64,000 bases of DNA from Pinus tabuliformis (GCA_031772625.1 CM062810.1:703294519-703358518), one strand, 5' to 3'. Shown: positions 20,840 through 34,900, counted from the first letter of the stretch. The notes: generated by a model not told the origin, from the sequence alone. Translations and numbers: made by a program.

Positions 20840-22173
20840 TTGAAAAATTTTCGTTTTTTTGTTCTAATTTTTTTGGTATGTATATATATATTTTATTTTT
20901 ATTTTTATTTTCTGAGTGTATTAAATGGCTTAATTCCCTCCTTCAGGTAGGTGCCTTTCTATACTTCGGGTGCTCATCTGGTATCACCATTCCTTGAGGG
21001 ACTAGGTACATTACCCATTTTAGGTCTGTGGAGACCAAGCTAATGGGTCAATTTCATGGTACTGATAGACCATGTTGATAAGGGGAGATTGTTTTGATAT
21101 GAGAAGGTTCTAGTCATTATACCTACATTTCGTTTTATAAGATCTCATTGAGACTGCCCCCATTTTGTGGTGACGGCTCTATTTGCTAAGAGCATAATCC
21201 TTTTTGTGGCAGCTTGGCTTTAGAAACTCAGTTAGGGCGGTAGTGGAGTTAGTTTGTTTGTAAGTTTCTAACATCCACATTGTGTCTTGACTAATGATCA
21301 ACCCACTTCCTTTATCTAAAGAGAGTATGCTTCAGATTTTACTTTAAATAAATTACTGATATAAGCTCTGGATTGATGTAGACATCATTAGTCAACTGCC
21401 TTACCTCGTTCTTAGAAACTACATACACAATATTAGTGCACCAGATTTTGGACTTCACAAGATTTTTGTGGTCTTTACACTGTTGAATGTAGTATCCAAT
21501 TGTCTCCTTTGGGCTCCAATGCATCCCGTGCAAATTCCTCCCGTCATAATTAATTTGCTAGGCTAATTTTACCTTTAACTGTATCCAAAATCTAGAATCT
21601 CATGCACCCAAGGGGTTGCAGACAACTCACACATATATCAGTTTCATTTCAAGATGTAGTTACAACCTTCATAATTGGACTAGGACTGTAACAAGGTCTG
21701 AAATTCCTATAACCAAACAAGAGTTGCAGGCAGTCCATATGTACTTCAGATTCACTCATTATGATTGTGTAAACATAATGCATCCCACGGATAGGCAAAT
21801 ATAAACATTTAAATGTAACTGAGGGCATAGATAAGTAGAACTTAACTGGAGGCTAGGATCGGTGGTGCAATACATGTTACATTATTTTATTTCTACCCAA
21901 CTAAGCCTCTCATATGTCCATTCTAGACATACAATGCACATAATACCACTATTAAGCTTAATGTGTTCAGATTAGCATTACAAGGACCCATGAGCATTAA
22001 TCATAACTCGTAACGACCAATTCCTCATGTACACATTGTATCAGGGAAAGTGTTTCTTGATCCATTCCCCACGAAAATTAGCCATAATGATCAATTTCTT
22101 GCTCATTGCAACAAGGGAATTGTCTAGAATATAAAGGTATTGAATGTGACTCATCTCTCATGAGCATTGGTCA

Positions 22174-24064
22174 TGATATCACTTAGAAATTCCCTTGGCT
22201 GTGGAAGGAAATAACTAAGGTAACCTCAAACCTCCTTTAGGTTACTAAGGTAACCTCAAACCTCCTTTAGGTTGAAGCTGGCCCTTCAACCCGGAGAGGG
22301 ATCTCTCCATAAAATTCGACTACCCTATGGTCAAATTCAACTACCCTATGGTCACTGTAGTAGAAGGTTTTGTGCAATTGAGTTCAGGTGGCCAGATTTA
22401 GATCTATGGATAAATTGGTTGGATGATCTTCAAAACCATTGGGCATGGAGTCCAGCTATTAAACAAATGAGATCATAGCTCCAATGAGCAGGTTGTACAA
22501 ACCATGAAAGTTACAAGTCCTTTGACTGTTTGGGAGATTTGGAAGAAAGGAGGACTGAAAGAAAACAGAGTTTATAGATGACCAGAATAACAAATATTAA
22601 TGATTGATAATTTAAGAGAGGAGCATCAATGAAATCCAATCTCATAAACTAACATTCTCAGACATGGAAGAAGAAAATTATATCACAGAGAAAACACTGA
22701 TAGGGAGAAGCAACACATGAATTTCCTACTAACTTCTCATTAAATACTGTGAATACATTCAAGATTGCTCAAATATATTTGGACTACAGGTGTTTCTCAA
22801 ATAAAAGCCAACCTTGTTTACATATTCATAAACTGTTTATATAGTGCTTTACATAACAATTTTACAAAATAATAGTCCTCACATAATTACAGAAACAAAG
22901 ATATTTTAAATATCTATCAAATTCATGTATGAAAAAGATAAACTTAAAAATATCCTGTATGTTCTAAAATAACTATAGGAAAATATGCTCACATTCAGGC
23001 GAAAGAAATATCTCTCAACTGCCTCCCTTGAAAGTAGAACAGGTCCCAAAACTGTAGTTTTAGCTTTTCTGCTAACATAATAGGTCGCTCTGCAAAATCC
23101 ATCAAAACTGCTTCTTCGTTGTTCTTTTTCAACTCTGGTAGAAAATCTTTAGCCTTCAAATCTAGAAATTTGTTTATTAATGCTGATCCTTTGCCTTTTA
23201 AATCTGGAGTGGCTGTAGTTGTTTTCGCACAAGCTTGTTGACTGTCCATTCCAAACTGCCATTCCTCTTTTCCTACGATTCAATAGTTGCCGACTCATAC
23301 GCCTTCAATTCTCTATATTGCCTTATCGGGGAAGTCTCTGCTTTATTGTTTCACCAATATTCCTCAGCCCTTTATTCTTTGCTCCTTGCAGCTGCCGACC
23401 CATTCATCTCTTAACACTTCCGTGTTATACTATCAGAGCTTTTATGCCCTGTAATATAGTGGTTTAACACTATTGATGCTTTTCTCGGCAGTTTAACACT
23501 CGACGCTTTTTTATATCGCAACTTTGCATATCGCACTTTTTAAATGTGGTCACATTCTTTGAGTCGCCGATTGCCAATATACGATATGCCCTGGACCTCG
23601 CCGATTGGCATAGTCCTCCGCTGTTGCGATTACTGATGTGCAAGACCTGCCGACATGCAATTGCGATATCTCTCGGACCTCCGATCACCGATCACCAATG
23701 TGCCTCGGACTACCGATCGCCGATCGCTAATATGCTCCTTGCGTCCTTTCAAAGACTTCAAACCCTTAAACTTTAACAAGCCATATTTTTGATCTAGAAA
23801 TCCATTTTTGGACTTCCACATATCATTGGAAAACTTGTTCAGGGCACTTTCCAATGGAGAGGGTCTGATGTAGGCTTTGAGTCCTTCTGATGCTTGGAAA
23901 ATGACTGCAAACTTCTCTGCTTATTTACTCAGATTTCCAAAAAATGTTGACAAACCTGCTATCAAGAAATTTTCCCTGTTTATTACAATTTGAAAAACTC
24001 ACACTATAACTGTCAGCATTTTCCAAAAAAGATTTTAAAATGCGAAAATTTTATTGTGATAACA
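22174..24064. mobile_element. Probable solo LTR, 1,891 bp, inside the left L1 LTR
   Basis: The sister LTR reads straight through this point (near 33,250). Here the sequence is split by 1,891 bases that begin TGATATCAC, end GTGATAACA and are flanked on both sides by ggtca (22,169-22,173 and 24,065-24,069). TG...CA ends, a short inverted terminal match and a 5-bp target duplication are the marks of an LTR. No gag or pol is inside, so a solo LTR is the simplest reading. It holds a short duplication (22,219-22,272) and a degenerate 'cgccgattgccaatatgc' repeat at 23,560-23,740. The orientation is not certain. Confidence 0.75.
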
Positions 24065-24079
24065 GGTCATAATGACCAA

Positions 24080-24430
24080 CTACTTATGTGCTCATGGCAT
24101 GAGGTGAGAGGTGAAGAAATGGCATTGTATACTATGAAATAAAATCACATGGTATCAGTTCTCACCTATGAGACTTATACCTACTTATGTGCTCATGGCA
24201 TGAGGTGAAAGGTGAAGAAGTGGCATTGTATATAGTGAAATAAAATCACATGGTATAAATTGTCACCTATGAGACCTATACCCAGTAACTAGGATTTCAC
24301 AGGAGACCAACTACTTATGTGCTCATTGCATGAGGTGATAGGTGAAGAAGTGGCATTGTATATCGTGAAATAAAATCACATGGTATCAATTCTCACCTAT
24401 GAGACTTATACCTAGTAACCAGGATTTCAC
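24080..24430. repeat. Local tandem triplication in the left L1 LTR
   Basis: 'ctacttatgtgctcat...gaggtga' starts at 24,080, 24,181 and 24,311. The sister LTR has one copy, at 33,268-33,372. The triplication directly abuts the solo LTR insertion. Confidence 0.8.
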
Positions 24431-27222
24431 AGCAAGGTCACGCCACCCTTTCAAGGTTTCTTAGCTCAAATGACGCTTAACCATGCAGTTTTTTTTCCCA
24501 TAGTTAAGCATACTTGGTATTCTGTCCCAATCCCACTTGCAAAAATGGTAGCAAGTGTTGTGCATCAGGAACTATTCATTCAAAACTCCCTCTTTATTTA
24601 AGTTAATATTTATTTATTGCTCAACATCAATAGGTGGCAATAACAACAATATCCATTAGGTATTGGCAAGTGTATTCAGTCTGAAAGTGAAGTTGGAATT
24701 CCATCAAATAGTTCTACATTGAATGTTATTGTGTACATGCTAAGAGTGGTGGAAAGCTGGTCCAGATCTAAGATAGAAGGGTTGGTTCTTAAAGGTCTTA
24801 CACAATCTATGTAACAACAATTCAACCCCCATATGACATCATACCCAACCAACCTTAAACATTGTGTCCTGTCCAAGGTTAAAGTAACTATAATGCCCAA
24901 GTCATGCGATGTCAACATATGGTGTAATATACTATTAGTTTGCAATAGTATTCCGTGACAAACAACTGGCCCCAAGGATTATAGAGGGACAACATCTATT
25001 AGAATTTTGGGCCCTCATACCTAGGACAAGGCCATCCAATTTGATAATGACGGGAATTGTGCAATGTATTTGTTATCCTTGTAAGAAGGTTAGGTATAGT
25101 TACCATCCACCCCCTACTTGGAACTAGCTTCTTTATTCATATGTAGACCCACAAATGTAGATGCACAAGGGAGGCTTGGTAATGCAAGGAACCTCCAGAA
25201 ACAAATTTTAAATTTATGCTAAGTCGCGAACATATCATATGAAAACATAGCTAATACATGGAAATACCAGGAATTGACTATAACAGACCACAATTATTAG
25301 TAATTACTAATTAGTATATATCAATTTGTGCATAAAGCAAGCAATGTCAATTTAGATGGCTTGGAAGCAATAAGTTATGTCTAAAGCAACTAGGGAAGCT
25401 TGACCCTGACATTGTGAGGTCTTTCAAAGTGGTAGACACCTGGAGATCTAGTCTTAAGGAGGCCTGTCTGTTGTTTGTTAATGTATGTACGCCATCCAAC
25501 ATTTATAACATACCACATCTGGTTTGATCAGACATTTCTGATTAACATGAGTGCTTATACAACAATGTAATCTTGTGTCCTAGAACAATTAGGTATAGTA
25601 GGAACAACATAGGAGCACTTGGGGCAACCTAATTAATAAAAACACTCAGCAAGGTGTGACTTGGACTGGGCATTGGGATCAGGTTCATGATTTTCCTCCC
25701 AACCATTGACAAACTGTTAATAATGCAGTTGCCACCCCCTAGCATATGAAACTTGTCCCCATGTCCAAACCTCAAGGGGTTTCAGAGGTCTAATTCGACC
25801 TCCCCCTTCTGGAAAAAGGTACTCTATTGTAGGCTGGTCGAGGGACTCCATAGGCAAACACCTCCACCAACCAACCAATGAGGGGTTCCAGAGGTGAGAA
25901 TCTCCGGCCTCGCTCAGTTTAGGGACTCCAAAAGTAATCCACCTCCACCCAACAGCTAGTGAGGGGATCCAAAGGTGAGAACTTGCACCCTCACCCAGTT
26001 TTGGGATTCTAGAGGCTTACCTCCACCCCATGTTTGCAGCCTCAGTAGCTTGGTTCTTCAGTAGCTCCACCCAATGTAGGGAATCCAGAGTCTACTGTAG
26101 TTTGAGTACCTAGTGAGGAGACTAGTCTAGAGTAGCCAAAGGTCCACAATCTCCACCCACTAGTCATTAAGGGATTTCAAAGGCAAAAGCCACCACCCAC
26201 TTCTGCAACAATGACCAACAATTACTTTCTAATTCCCTTTAAGTAATGCTCTTACAATTATGCATCTACACCTATTGTGATTAGAGACCAAATATTCCAT
26301 GAGGTTTAAGTCTCATCCCTCGTTTGAAGTCTCTTGCAACTTTCACAATTGTTTCTAGAATACTGTTAAAGTCTCAGGGATTCTATATGTTTGTAATAAG
26401 TCCAGATATTACACAAGTTTAGAAGTACACGGAGCATCATATAAATTAGGGCATAGGCATTCTTGATGGTTTTAATAAATCTAGGTATTAAGAAGTTCAG
26501 TTGTTTTAGCTCAACCAACTATCAATTCAATGAAATTCTTATCTTGTTAGCAATAGGAATTGAACATTCCACAAGAATCGTGCAAAACAACAAGCTAAGA
26601 GAAACGAGTCACACCCTTTTCAGTATCACAACATTTCAATAAGAGGTTAGAGGAATAACACGATAAAGCCAGGCGACCACTATCTAGGAATCGAGAGCAT
26701 ACAATGGTTGCAATAAGGATGGAGTGACATCTAGAGTATAAACCATGGCCGCAACTATTCGACGGAATGGTGAGATGGTTGCACAATTAAGTAGCCTGTG
26801 CGTTTAACCTTTTGTTGCAAATTGCACATTCCATCGCATGCCTTCTGTTGTGGCACAATTTACCTTTTGCTGCGAACCCCTTCCCCTTCTCTATTGCCTT
26901 CTACCTCACTCACTGCCCACCTTTGCTTTTGGTTATTCGTGTCTCCTCCTCCTGATTCCCTCCTTTTCTACTATTCAACTCCTACTCCTGTTGGTTAGGG
27001 CCCAACCTTGCTGGACTAGCCAGAGGTTTCCCCCTGCCCCTGCTTAACCTTGTCATTGTTGATGGGTTTGGAGGCCAGTAAATTTTATGCCATTTGGCCT
27101 CCCTCCCTTTCCTTGGTTTCCATTTTCCCTTTTCTCCAAGCTCGTTCTCGGCTCGACAATATGTGAAGGGAAATCTCCTCCACTAGTTGCTAAAAATCCT
27201 ATAATATCTACCAGTGGTTGGA

Positions 27223-28486
27223 GAATCCTTAATTGCATGTGGACCTCATGCCTTCGAGCGTATCAAAGTTTATCCGGTATCGCTTGTCGAATTATGGTTG
27301 GAGAATCCTTAATTGCATAGTGGACCTCTGCCTTCGAGCGTATCAAAGTTTATTCGGTCTCGCTTATTGAATTATATGCATTATATCCTGTTGGTATTCA
27401 ATCATATGTGCTATATCCAGTCCTAATAATAATATTAGGCTTATGACCTTAATGTGCACCTCATACAAAGAATTGTTTATTCTTAAATAGTGTCAGGCTT
27501 ATAACCTTAATGTGCACCTTATACGAAGAGTTGTTTATTCATAAATAGTGTCATACTCTACTGTTGTTCCTTTTCCCTAATTGGTGTCTTGAATTGGGTT
27601 AGTTTAGTTGTTAAGAATATTTTTCAGGGTCATGTATACCAAGATAACTAATAAGGTGTTCACAATAGCCATACAAATGTAACCTTCCATGTATATATCC
27701 GAAAAATAAAGGTATTTATAATATCCATACAAATACAAGGTGACCAAGACCTCATTCACATTATACATGCATGTACCAAAAATCGGGATCATTAGCACAA
27801 TGTCTACCTATTTGGCAAGATAATTGGGGTCTTTACAACCCCTCCCCCTTAGGGGAATCCTTAATTGCATGTGGACCTCATGCCTTCGAGCGTATCAAAG
27901 TTTATCCGGTATCGCTTGTCGAATTATGGTTGGAGAATCCTTAATTGCATAGTGGACCTCTGCCTTCGAGCGTATCAAAGTTTATTCGGTCTCGCTTATT
28001 GAATTATATGCATTATATCCTGTTGGTATTCAATCATATGTGCTATATCCAGTCCTAATAATAATATTAGGCTTATGACCTTAATGTGCACCTCATACAA
28101 AGAATTGTTTATTCTTAAATAGTGTCAGGCTTATAACCTTAATGTGCACCTTATACGAAGAGTTGTTTATTCATAAATAGTGTCATACTCTACTGTTGTT
28201 CCTTTTCCCTAATTGGTGTCTTGAATTGGGTTAGTTTAGTTGTTAAGAATATTTTTCAGGGTCATGTATACCAAGATAACTAATAAGGTGTTCACAATAG
28301 CCATACAAATGTAACCTTCCATGTATATATCCGAAAAATAAAGGTATTTATAATATCCATACAAATACAAGGTGACCAAGACCTCATTCACATTATACAT
28401 GCATGTACCAAAAATCGGGATCATTAGCACAATGTCTACCTATTTGGCAAGATAATTGGGGTCTTTACAACCCCTCCCCCTTAGGG
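27223..28486. repeat. Perfect-looking 632-bp tandem duplication
   Basis: 27,223-27,854 and 27,855-28,486 appear identical in every line compared, and the duplicated minus-strand frames inside them are identical. The unit covers the last 615 bases or so of the L1 LTR plus the first 17 bases of the interior. The junction shows short homology (ggggaa / gagaa). The second copy makes the element boundary at 28,469. Confidence 0.9.
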
Positions 28487-29917
28487 GAACACCGTCCTCT
28501 GTGTTCTATGACCATAAACAAAATATGATAAAAACAAATCTCACCATTAGATTCATCTTGTCGAGATGATTCTGGTAATATAAAAATTCGCCTCAAGCAG
28601 GTTCCATAACCATATGATATGGCATTACACTTAGTTAAAATGCACTCATTATTGGGCTTGTCAAGAAGGCAATGTTTAAATTGGTCTTCAAGACACAAGG
28701 TGAGATGATCATGCATGGTTATTGTGACCTGCGTAGACTGTAAAGGACTGGACCATAACAGGCATATTTGAATTGGAAGGGAATGCTTAGAGCTTCTTGA
28801 CATCACCGTATACTGTTAGATGGAAACTTGCAATGTATCTCCAATTGGGCAAGCGTCACACATTTTCTATGTTTGGTCATTTGACTCCAGTTGTCTGTAG
28901 GTATAGACAAATATGTCTAGTATCTGTCCAGTTTGCCCTGCGAGCTATGAAGCCATTAAAGTACACCTTTGCATATGTTCTACTGATGGATGGATACACT
29001 CAATTACACCATCTGATGTCAGTCCCTTTGATTGAACTTTATGTATTAATTTGACTGTTAGATATCTAGCCTGCCTGTTGAAAAGGCAGTAGCTTGTAGC
29101 AACTTTTGATTAATGTTATGAGTGGTTCATGACAGTCATACCTGGCTCAGGAACTATTATGCCAATATCCTATGGTAATATTAAAGCACGACAGCACCTA
29201 CATCACCCTTGAGGAAAGGGAAGCTTCTAAAGCGTTGACCATTTTAAGCATTTTAAAATCAGGTTAATTGATCTGTCATATTAATCTGTCCTAATCAACG
29301 AGAAAACAATATTGGTACAGATTGATATTAACTTCACAGCCTTGCACTTACCATCATATATTTGCGGGCTTAAGAAAGTTGGGGAAACTATGCTAGGGTT
29401 GGTACTTTGCCATCTTAAAGTGAAGGAAGAAGTACCTGAGCAGCATTGGTGATTCTTCCTAATTCCACTTGGCATTTTACCTAGTGGAGAACTTGCACTC
29501 ACTGTGAGAGATCCAGTGGCTATACTTCCAACCTGTTGTTTCCTGCAAATCTGAGTCAAAGCCTCTAACCGTTCTGGGTGCTCGTACCTACACTCTCACA
29601 CTCCAAAAACTGGTGCAACGTGGAGTATTACCGTGAGATCTTCATGGTCCAAACTGTCTCTGTTTCACAAGAGTTCTTTGATCTTGGAGTCTAGGACTGC
29701 TTCCTCCTTTAATGTCTAACCTTTTGAGGGTTACTTGACATTCTCCAGCGTCACCTCACCAGTTTCTATCCACCCAAACCATAATCCATGTAACGTCCAT
29801 AGGGACATATTTGGAGATCATTTGTAGGTCTCTAAGGTAGACCCTACTTCTGTTGTTGAGGTGTACTAGACCCTTTTGGTCTTTGATGTCGAAGTCACGT
29901 TCCAGATTTGAGAGAAG

Positions 29918-30172
29918 ATGGCTGAACCTCAGAAGCCAGTGTGGTCATCTAATTACTCCAATGATTTTACCTTTATGTTTGGACGGTTATTTGAGTTTCC
30001 AGAGAGCTGCAATGGGGCAGCACTCTTCACATTAACTCAACTTTGTGGTCTTCTGGCAAGAAGGTTTATTACCTTTATGGATGAACTCTACAACCACTAT
30101 TGTTGCCTCATATGTATTACAGCTTCATCTATTAATGACCTATTTCTGGGTGCAGATGAAGGAACACTATAA
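29918..30172 (+). CDS. Short open frame with strong start context, unrecognised
   Basis: 84 codons start in 'agaagatggctgaa', which fits the plant consensus around a start codon well. The peptide begins MAEPQKPVWSSN and has a Cys/Leu-rich second half. It matches no family I know. It lies on the strand opposite to L1 transcription inside an otherwise non-coding interior. It may be chance, or a captured host exon. Confidence 0.2.
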   Translation: MAEPQKPVWSSNYSNDFTFMFGRLFEFPESCNGAALFTLTQLCGLLARRFITFMDELYNHYCCLICITASSINDLFLGADEGTL

Positions 30173-31895
30173 CTTGGAGAACTTTTAGTTTTCAAAGGAG
30201 GCATCCCACAATTAGAGGCTTTGTTCAACATGAAGAAGCATGGCAGCCAACACATATTTCATGAGCCTTTTTTGTTGGAGATATTTAAGGATGTCAGAGG
30301 GTCACTAGTCCAAGACGAGGACTCCCAATTTTCATTGATTTGATCCTTCCTCAAATTTTGGATTTTTAAATTGCCAGGCATATTTTATTATTATTAGTTG
30401 GAGGAGAAAGTGCATCGAATTTCTGGGAAAATTAGTTGAGGAGATTGAGGAGTGGTATATTTTATTGTTTTACCTTGTGCAAATTGTGGATCTGGAAGTC
30501 AACGTGAAGAAGCATAGTAGTTAGCACAAGCTCAGAAAGAAAGCTTGCTCAAATAACAATTAATGCCACCATAATGTACATGTTGTCTTTCAAGAAGCTA
30601 TGAATATTGAGTATTTACAGAAGATGCCACATGATTTTGTGTCCATGAAACAATATGAACAATCAGTTTAGATTAACTTAACTCAAACAACTCTTTAAGG
30701 TGAAGTCATTGCAGAGTGTAATGACATTGGAAATTTTTGTGTTTCCTTAATGAATCTATTTTAAACACGTACTAGGTTCTCAAGATTCATGGAGATAAGG
30801 GACTTTAACCTTATTTCTGACTCAACCTACAACTGCTATTTGCATATGCAATATTTTGATAACGCATTGGACCTATTTCTCCATAGCTTGTCAAAACTGG
30901 AATAGGATGTATCTTGGTATTGGCATTTCATGCTACCAAACAGGGAAAATTGTAATGATCAAGCTGCACTATCCAAAGCCAATGGTATGGATCCTTTGAA
31001 ATACAAGGTTGTGGCTTCTTATACACTGGTTGGTTTAGCCACCAAGAGGACATGTCAAGTCTGTATTGCATTCCAGCGTGCATTGAAGACTTATGCCACC
31101 CAGTCTTTAAAGGATTTACAATTCCTCTGCACCAAAGGGTTGACATATGTCTCCCTCTCATTTCCTGCCTTCCTGAGTTATCACCTTCTGATTGCAGTCC
31201 TATTCTATTGAATACATAAACTACATAAAAACACCCAGTCATATGGACAGATGTGTTTGGGTGTTCTTAGAGTTCTACCCGTAGTACTATCTTTTCCTTT
31301 CGGTTCCACACCTTTTCTACAGAAGTTATTTCTCAGCTTATATCACTGCCGTTGAGAAATATTTCTCTCTTTAACAGAAATGCATAAAGAATCCAAACCA
31401 ACAAATCTTGGCAGTGTTTCACATGCAGGGCTGAATGTTAGTTTTGTGACTAGTTCCTCACATGGATTTTGTCACACACATAATTTTACATGACATCATC
31501 TAGGCATTACAAAAGCATAATACTGATGGCCATGTCTCAACTGTAGGAGCAATCCCATCACATATCATACCTCATACCTCATTAGCACCAATTCAACTCC
31601 AATAGAACAAACATGAAATTCATTATACATGTCAATGTAGGGCTAAGGATGTCATACGTAGTGACTGCAACTTGGATACATCCCTGAACCTCCTTTACAT
31701 ATCTTTATTCAGTTTGTAATTTGTAATTTATCGTTGGTGACTCAGACCACGATGATTATTCACCTAATTGTATTCCATGTTTCTCCATCTCTGAGAGTTG
31801 GTCAAAGATGGTCATTCTCTTAATTCTAGGGTTACACCTTTAGTTGTCATTTCTTTCGCAATAGAGCCCATTAGGTCCAAGTTTTGAACTTGGGA

Positions 31896-31907
31896 GCTAT
31901 GATACCA
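31896..31907 (-). promoter_or_regulatory. Primer-binding site of L1
   Basis: The minus strand reads TGGTATCATAGC, one base off the initiator-Met type site TGGTATCAGAGC, two bases from the LTR edge. Confidence 0.6.
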
Positions 31908-34900
31908 CTTGTAACATACCCCCTTGAGGTGTAACATGCCTCCTTGGAAAATTTTCATCTTTCGTTCTAATTTTTTGGTGTATATATATATATATTGTTT
32001 TTGTTTTTTCTCTTATTCTGAGTGTATTAAATGGCTTAATTCCCTCCTTCAGGTAGGTACTCTTCTATACCTGGGGTGCTCATCTGGTACCACCATTCCT
32101 TGAGGGATTTAGGTACGTTACCAATTCTATGTCTGTGGAGACCGAGCTAATGGGTCAATTCCATGGTACTGACAGACCATGTTGATAAGAGGAGATTGTT
32201 TTGATATGAGAAGGTTCTAGTCATTATACTTGCAATTCATATTATAAGATCTCATGGAGACTACCCCCATTCTGTGGTGATGGCTCTATTTGCTAAGAGC
32301 AGAATCCTTCTTGTGGTCGCCTGGCTTTAGAAGATCGATTAGGATGGTAGTGGAGTTAGTTTGTTCATAAGTTTCTAACAACCACATTGTGGCTTGACTA
32401 ATGATCAACCCACTTCCTTTATCTGAAGATTGTATGCTTCAGATTTTACTTTAAATACATTACTGATATAAGCTCCGGATTGATGCAGACATCGTTAGTC
32501 AATTGCTTACCTCGTTCTTAGAAACTGCATACACAATATTAGTGCATCAGATTCTGGACTTCACGAGATATCTGTGGTCTTTAGACTGTTGAATGTAATA
32601 GCCAATCGTCTCCTTTGGGCTCCAGTGCACCACGTGAAAATTCCTCCTGTCATAATTAATTTGCTGGGCTAATTCTACCTTTAACCGTATCCAAAATCTA
32701 GAATCTCATGCACCCAAGGCCTTGCAGACAGCTCACACATAGCCTTCATTATTGTACTAGGACTGTAATGACGTCTGAAATTCATATAACCAAACAAGTG
32801 TTGCAGGCAGTTCATATGTACTTCAGATTCACTCATTATCATTATGTAAACATAATGCATCCCACGGATAGTCAAATATAAACATTTAAATGTAACTGAG
32901 GGCATAGAGAAGTAGAACTTAACTGGAGGCCAGGATCGGTGGTGCAATACATGTTACATTATTTGATTTATACCCAACTAAGCCTCTCATATGCCCATTC
33001 CAGACATACAATGCACAATATTCAGATACCACTATTAAGCTTAATGTGTTCAGATTAGGGTTACAAGGACCCATGAGCATTAATCATAACTCGTAATAAC
33101 CAATTCCTCATGTACTCAATGTATCACGGAAAGTGTCTCTCGATCCATTCCCCACGAAAATTAGCCATAATAATCAATTTCTCGCTCATTGCAACAAGGA
33201 AATTGTCTAGAATATAAAGCTGTTGGATGTGACTCCTCTCTCATGAGCATTGGTCATAATGACCAACTGCTTATGTGCTCATTGCATGAGGCGAGAGGTG
33301 AAGAAGTGGCATTGCATACAGTGAAATAAAATCACTTGGTATCAATTGTCACCTATGAGACTTATACCTAGTAACCCTTTTAAGGCTTCTTGGCTCAAGG
33401 CACACTTAACCATGCAGGTTTTTATTTTTTTATTTTGTTTTAATCCATGTTCAAGCCTACTTGGTATTCTGTCCCAATCCCACTTGCAAAAATGGTAGCA
33501 AGTGTTGTGCATTAGGAATTATTCGTTCAGAGCTCACTACTCTTTATTTAAGTTAATATTTGTTTATTGTTCAACATCGGTAGGTGGCAATATCAACAGT
33601 ATACAGTTGGTACTAGCAAGTGTATTCAGTTTGAAAGTGAAGTTGGATTTCCATCAATATTCTGCATTGAATGGTATTGTGTAAATGCTAATAGTGGCGG
33701 AAAGCTAGTCCTTATCTAAGATAGAAGGGTTGGTTCTAAAAGGTCTTACACAATCTATGTAACAACAATTCAGCCCCCATATGCAATCATACCCAACCGG
33801 CCTTAAACACCGTGTCCTGTCCAAGGTTAAGGTAACTATAATGCCCAAGTCATGCAATGTCAACGTATGGAGTATTATACTCTTAGATTGCAGCAGTATT
33901 CCATGACAAACAACTAGCCCCAAATATTATAGAGGGACAACATCTGTTAGAATTTTGGGTCATCATACCTAGGACATGGCCATGCAATTTGATAATTACG
34001 GGAATTGTGCAATGTCTCTCTTATCCTTGTAAGAAGGTTAGGTATAGTTACCATCCACCCCCTACTCAGAACTAGCTTCTTTATTCATATGTTGACCCAC
34101 AAATGACAGTTGCACAAGGGGGGCTTGGTAATGCAAGGAATCTCCTGGAACAAATTTATGCTAAGTCGCAGACATATCATATGACAACATAGCTAATATA
34201 GGGAAATGCCAGGAACTAGGCTATAATAGACCACAATTATTACTATATATCAATTTGTGCATAACAACAAGCGATGTCACTTTAGATGGCTTGGAAGCAA
34301 TAAGTTATGTCTGAAGCAACTAGGGAAGCTTCACCCTCACATTGTTAGGTCTTTAAAAGTGCTAGATACATGGAGATCCAGTCTTAAGGAGGTCTGCATG
34401 TTATTTGTTAAGGCATGTATGCCCTCCAACATTTATAACATACCACATTTGGTTTGAAGCAACTAGGGAAGCTTCACCCTGACATTGTGAGGTCTTTCAA
34501 AGTGCTAGACACCTGGAGATCCAGTCTCAAGGAGGTCTACATGTTATTTGTTAAGGCATGTATGCCCTCCAAAATTTATAACATACCACATTTGGTTTGA
34601 TCAGACATTCTTGATTAACATGAGTGTCTATACAACAATGTAATCTTGTGTCCTGGAACAATTAGGTATATTAGGAATAACACAGGAGCGCTTGGGGCAA
34701 CCCAAAAAATAAAAACACTTAGCAAGGTGTGACTTGGACCAGGCATTGGGATCAGATTCATGATTTTCCTCCCAACCATTGGCAGGCTGCTAATAATGCA
34801 TCTACCACCCCCTAGCATGTGAAACTTGCCCCCATGTCCAAACCTCCAGGGGTTTCATAGGTTTAATTCGACCTCCCCCCTTATGGAAAAATGTACTCTA

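Larger units (their letters stand above)
20749..28469 (-). repeat. Left LTR of L1 with nested insertion and duplication
   Basis: Net of the 1.9-kb insertion and the 632-bp duplication, it is about 5.2 kb. It aligns with 31,910-38,030 throughout; compare 'ggcttaattccctccttcag' at 20,930 and 32,032. The LTR could equally start at 20,806, because its first unit is duplicated. Confidence 0.65.
28470..31909 (-). other. Non-coding interior of L1
   Basis: It starts with a polypurine-tract complement (28,470-28,489) and ends with the primer-site complement (31,896-31,907). No capsid, protease, integrase, reverse transcriptase or RNase H motif was recognised on either strand. 31,169-31,895 is the leader also found at 20,053-20,748. 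Confidence 0.55.

Noticed and set aside
27604-28430. Two identical 64-codon frames as a duplicated gene pair
   Set aside because: They are the same part of the L1 LTR in the two copies of the 632-bp duplication. The sister LTR shows no conserved frame.
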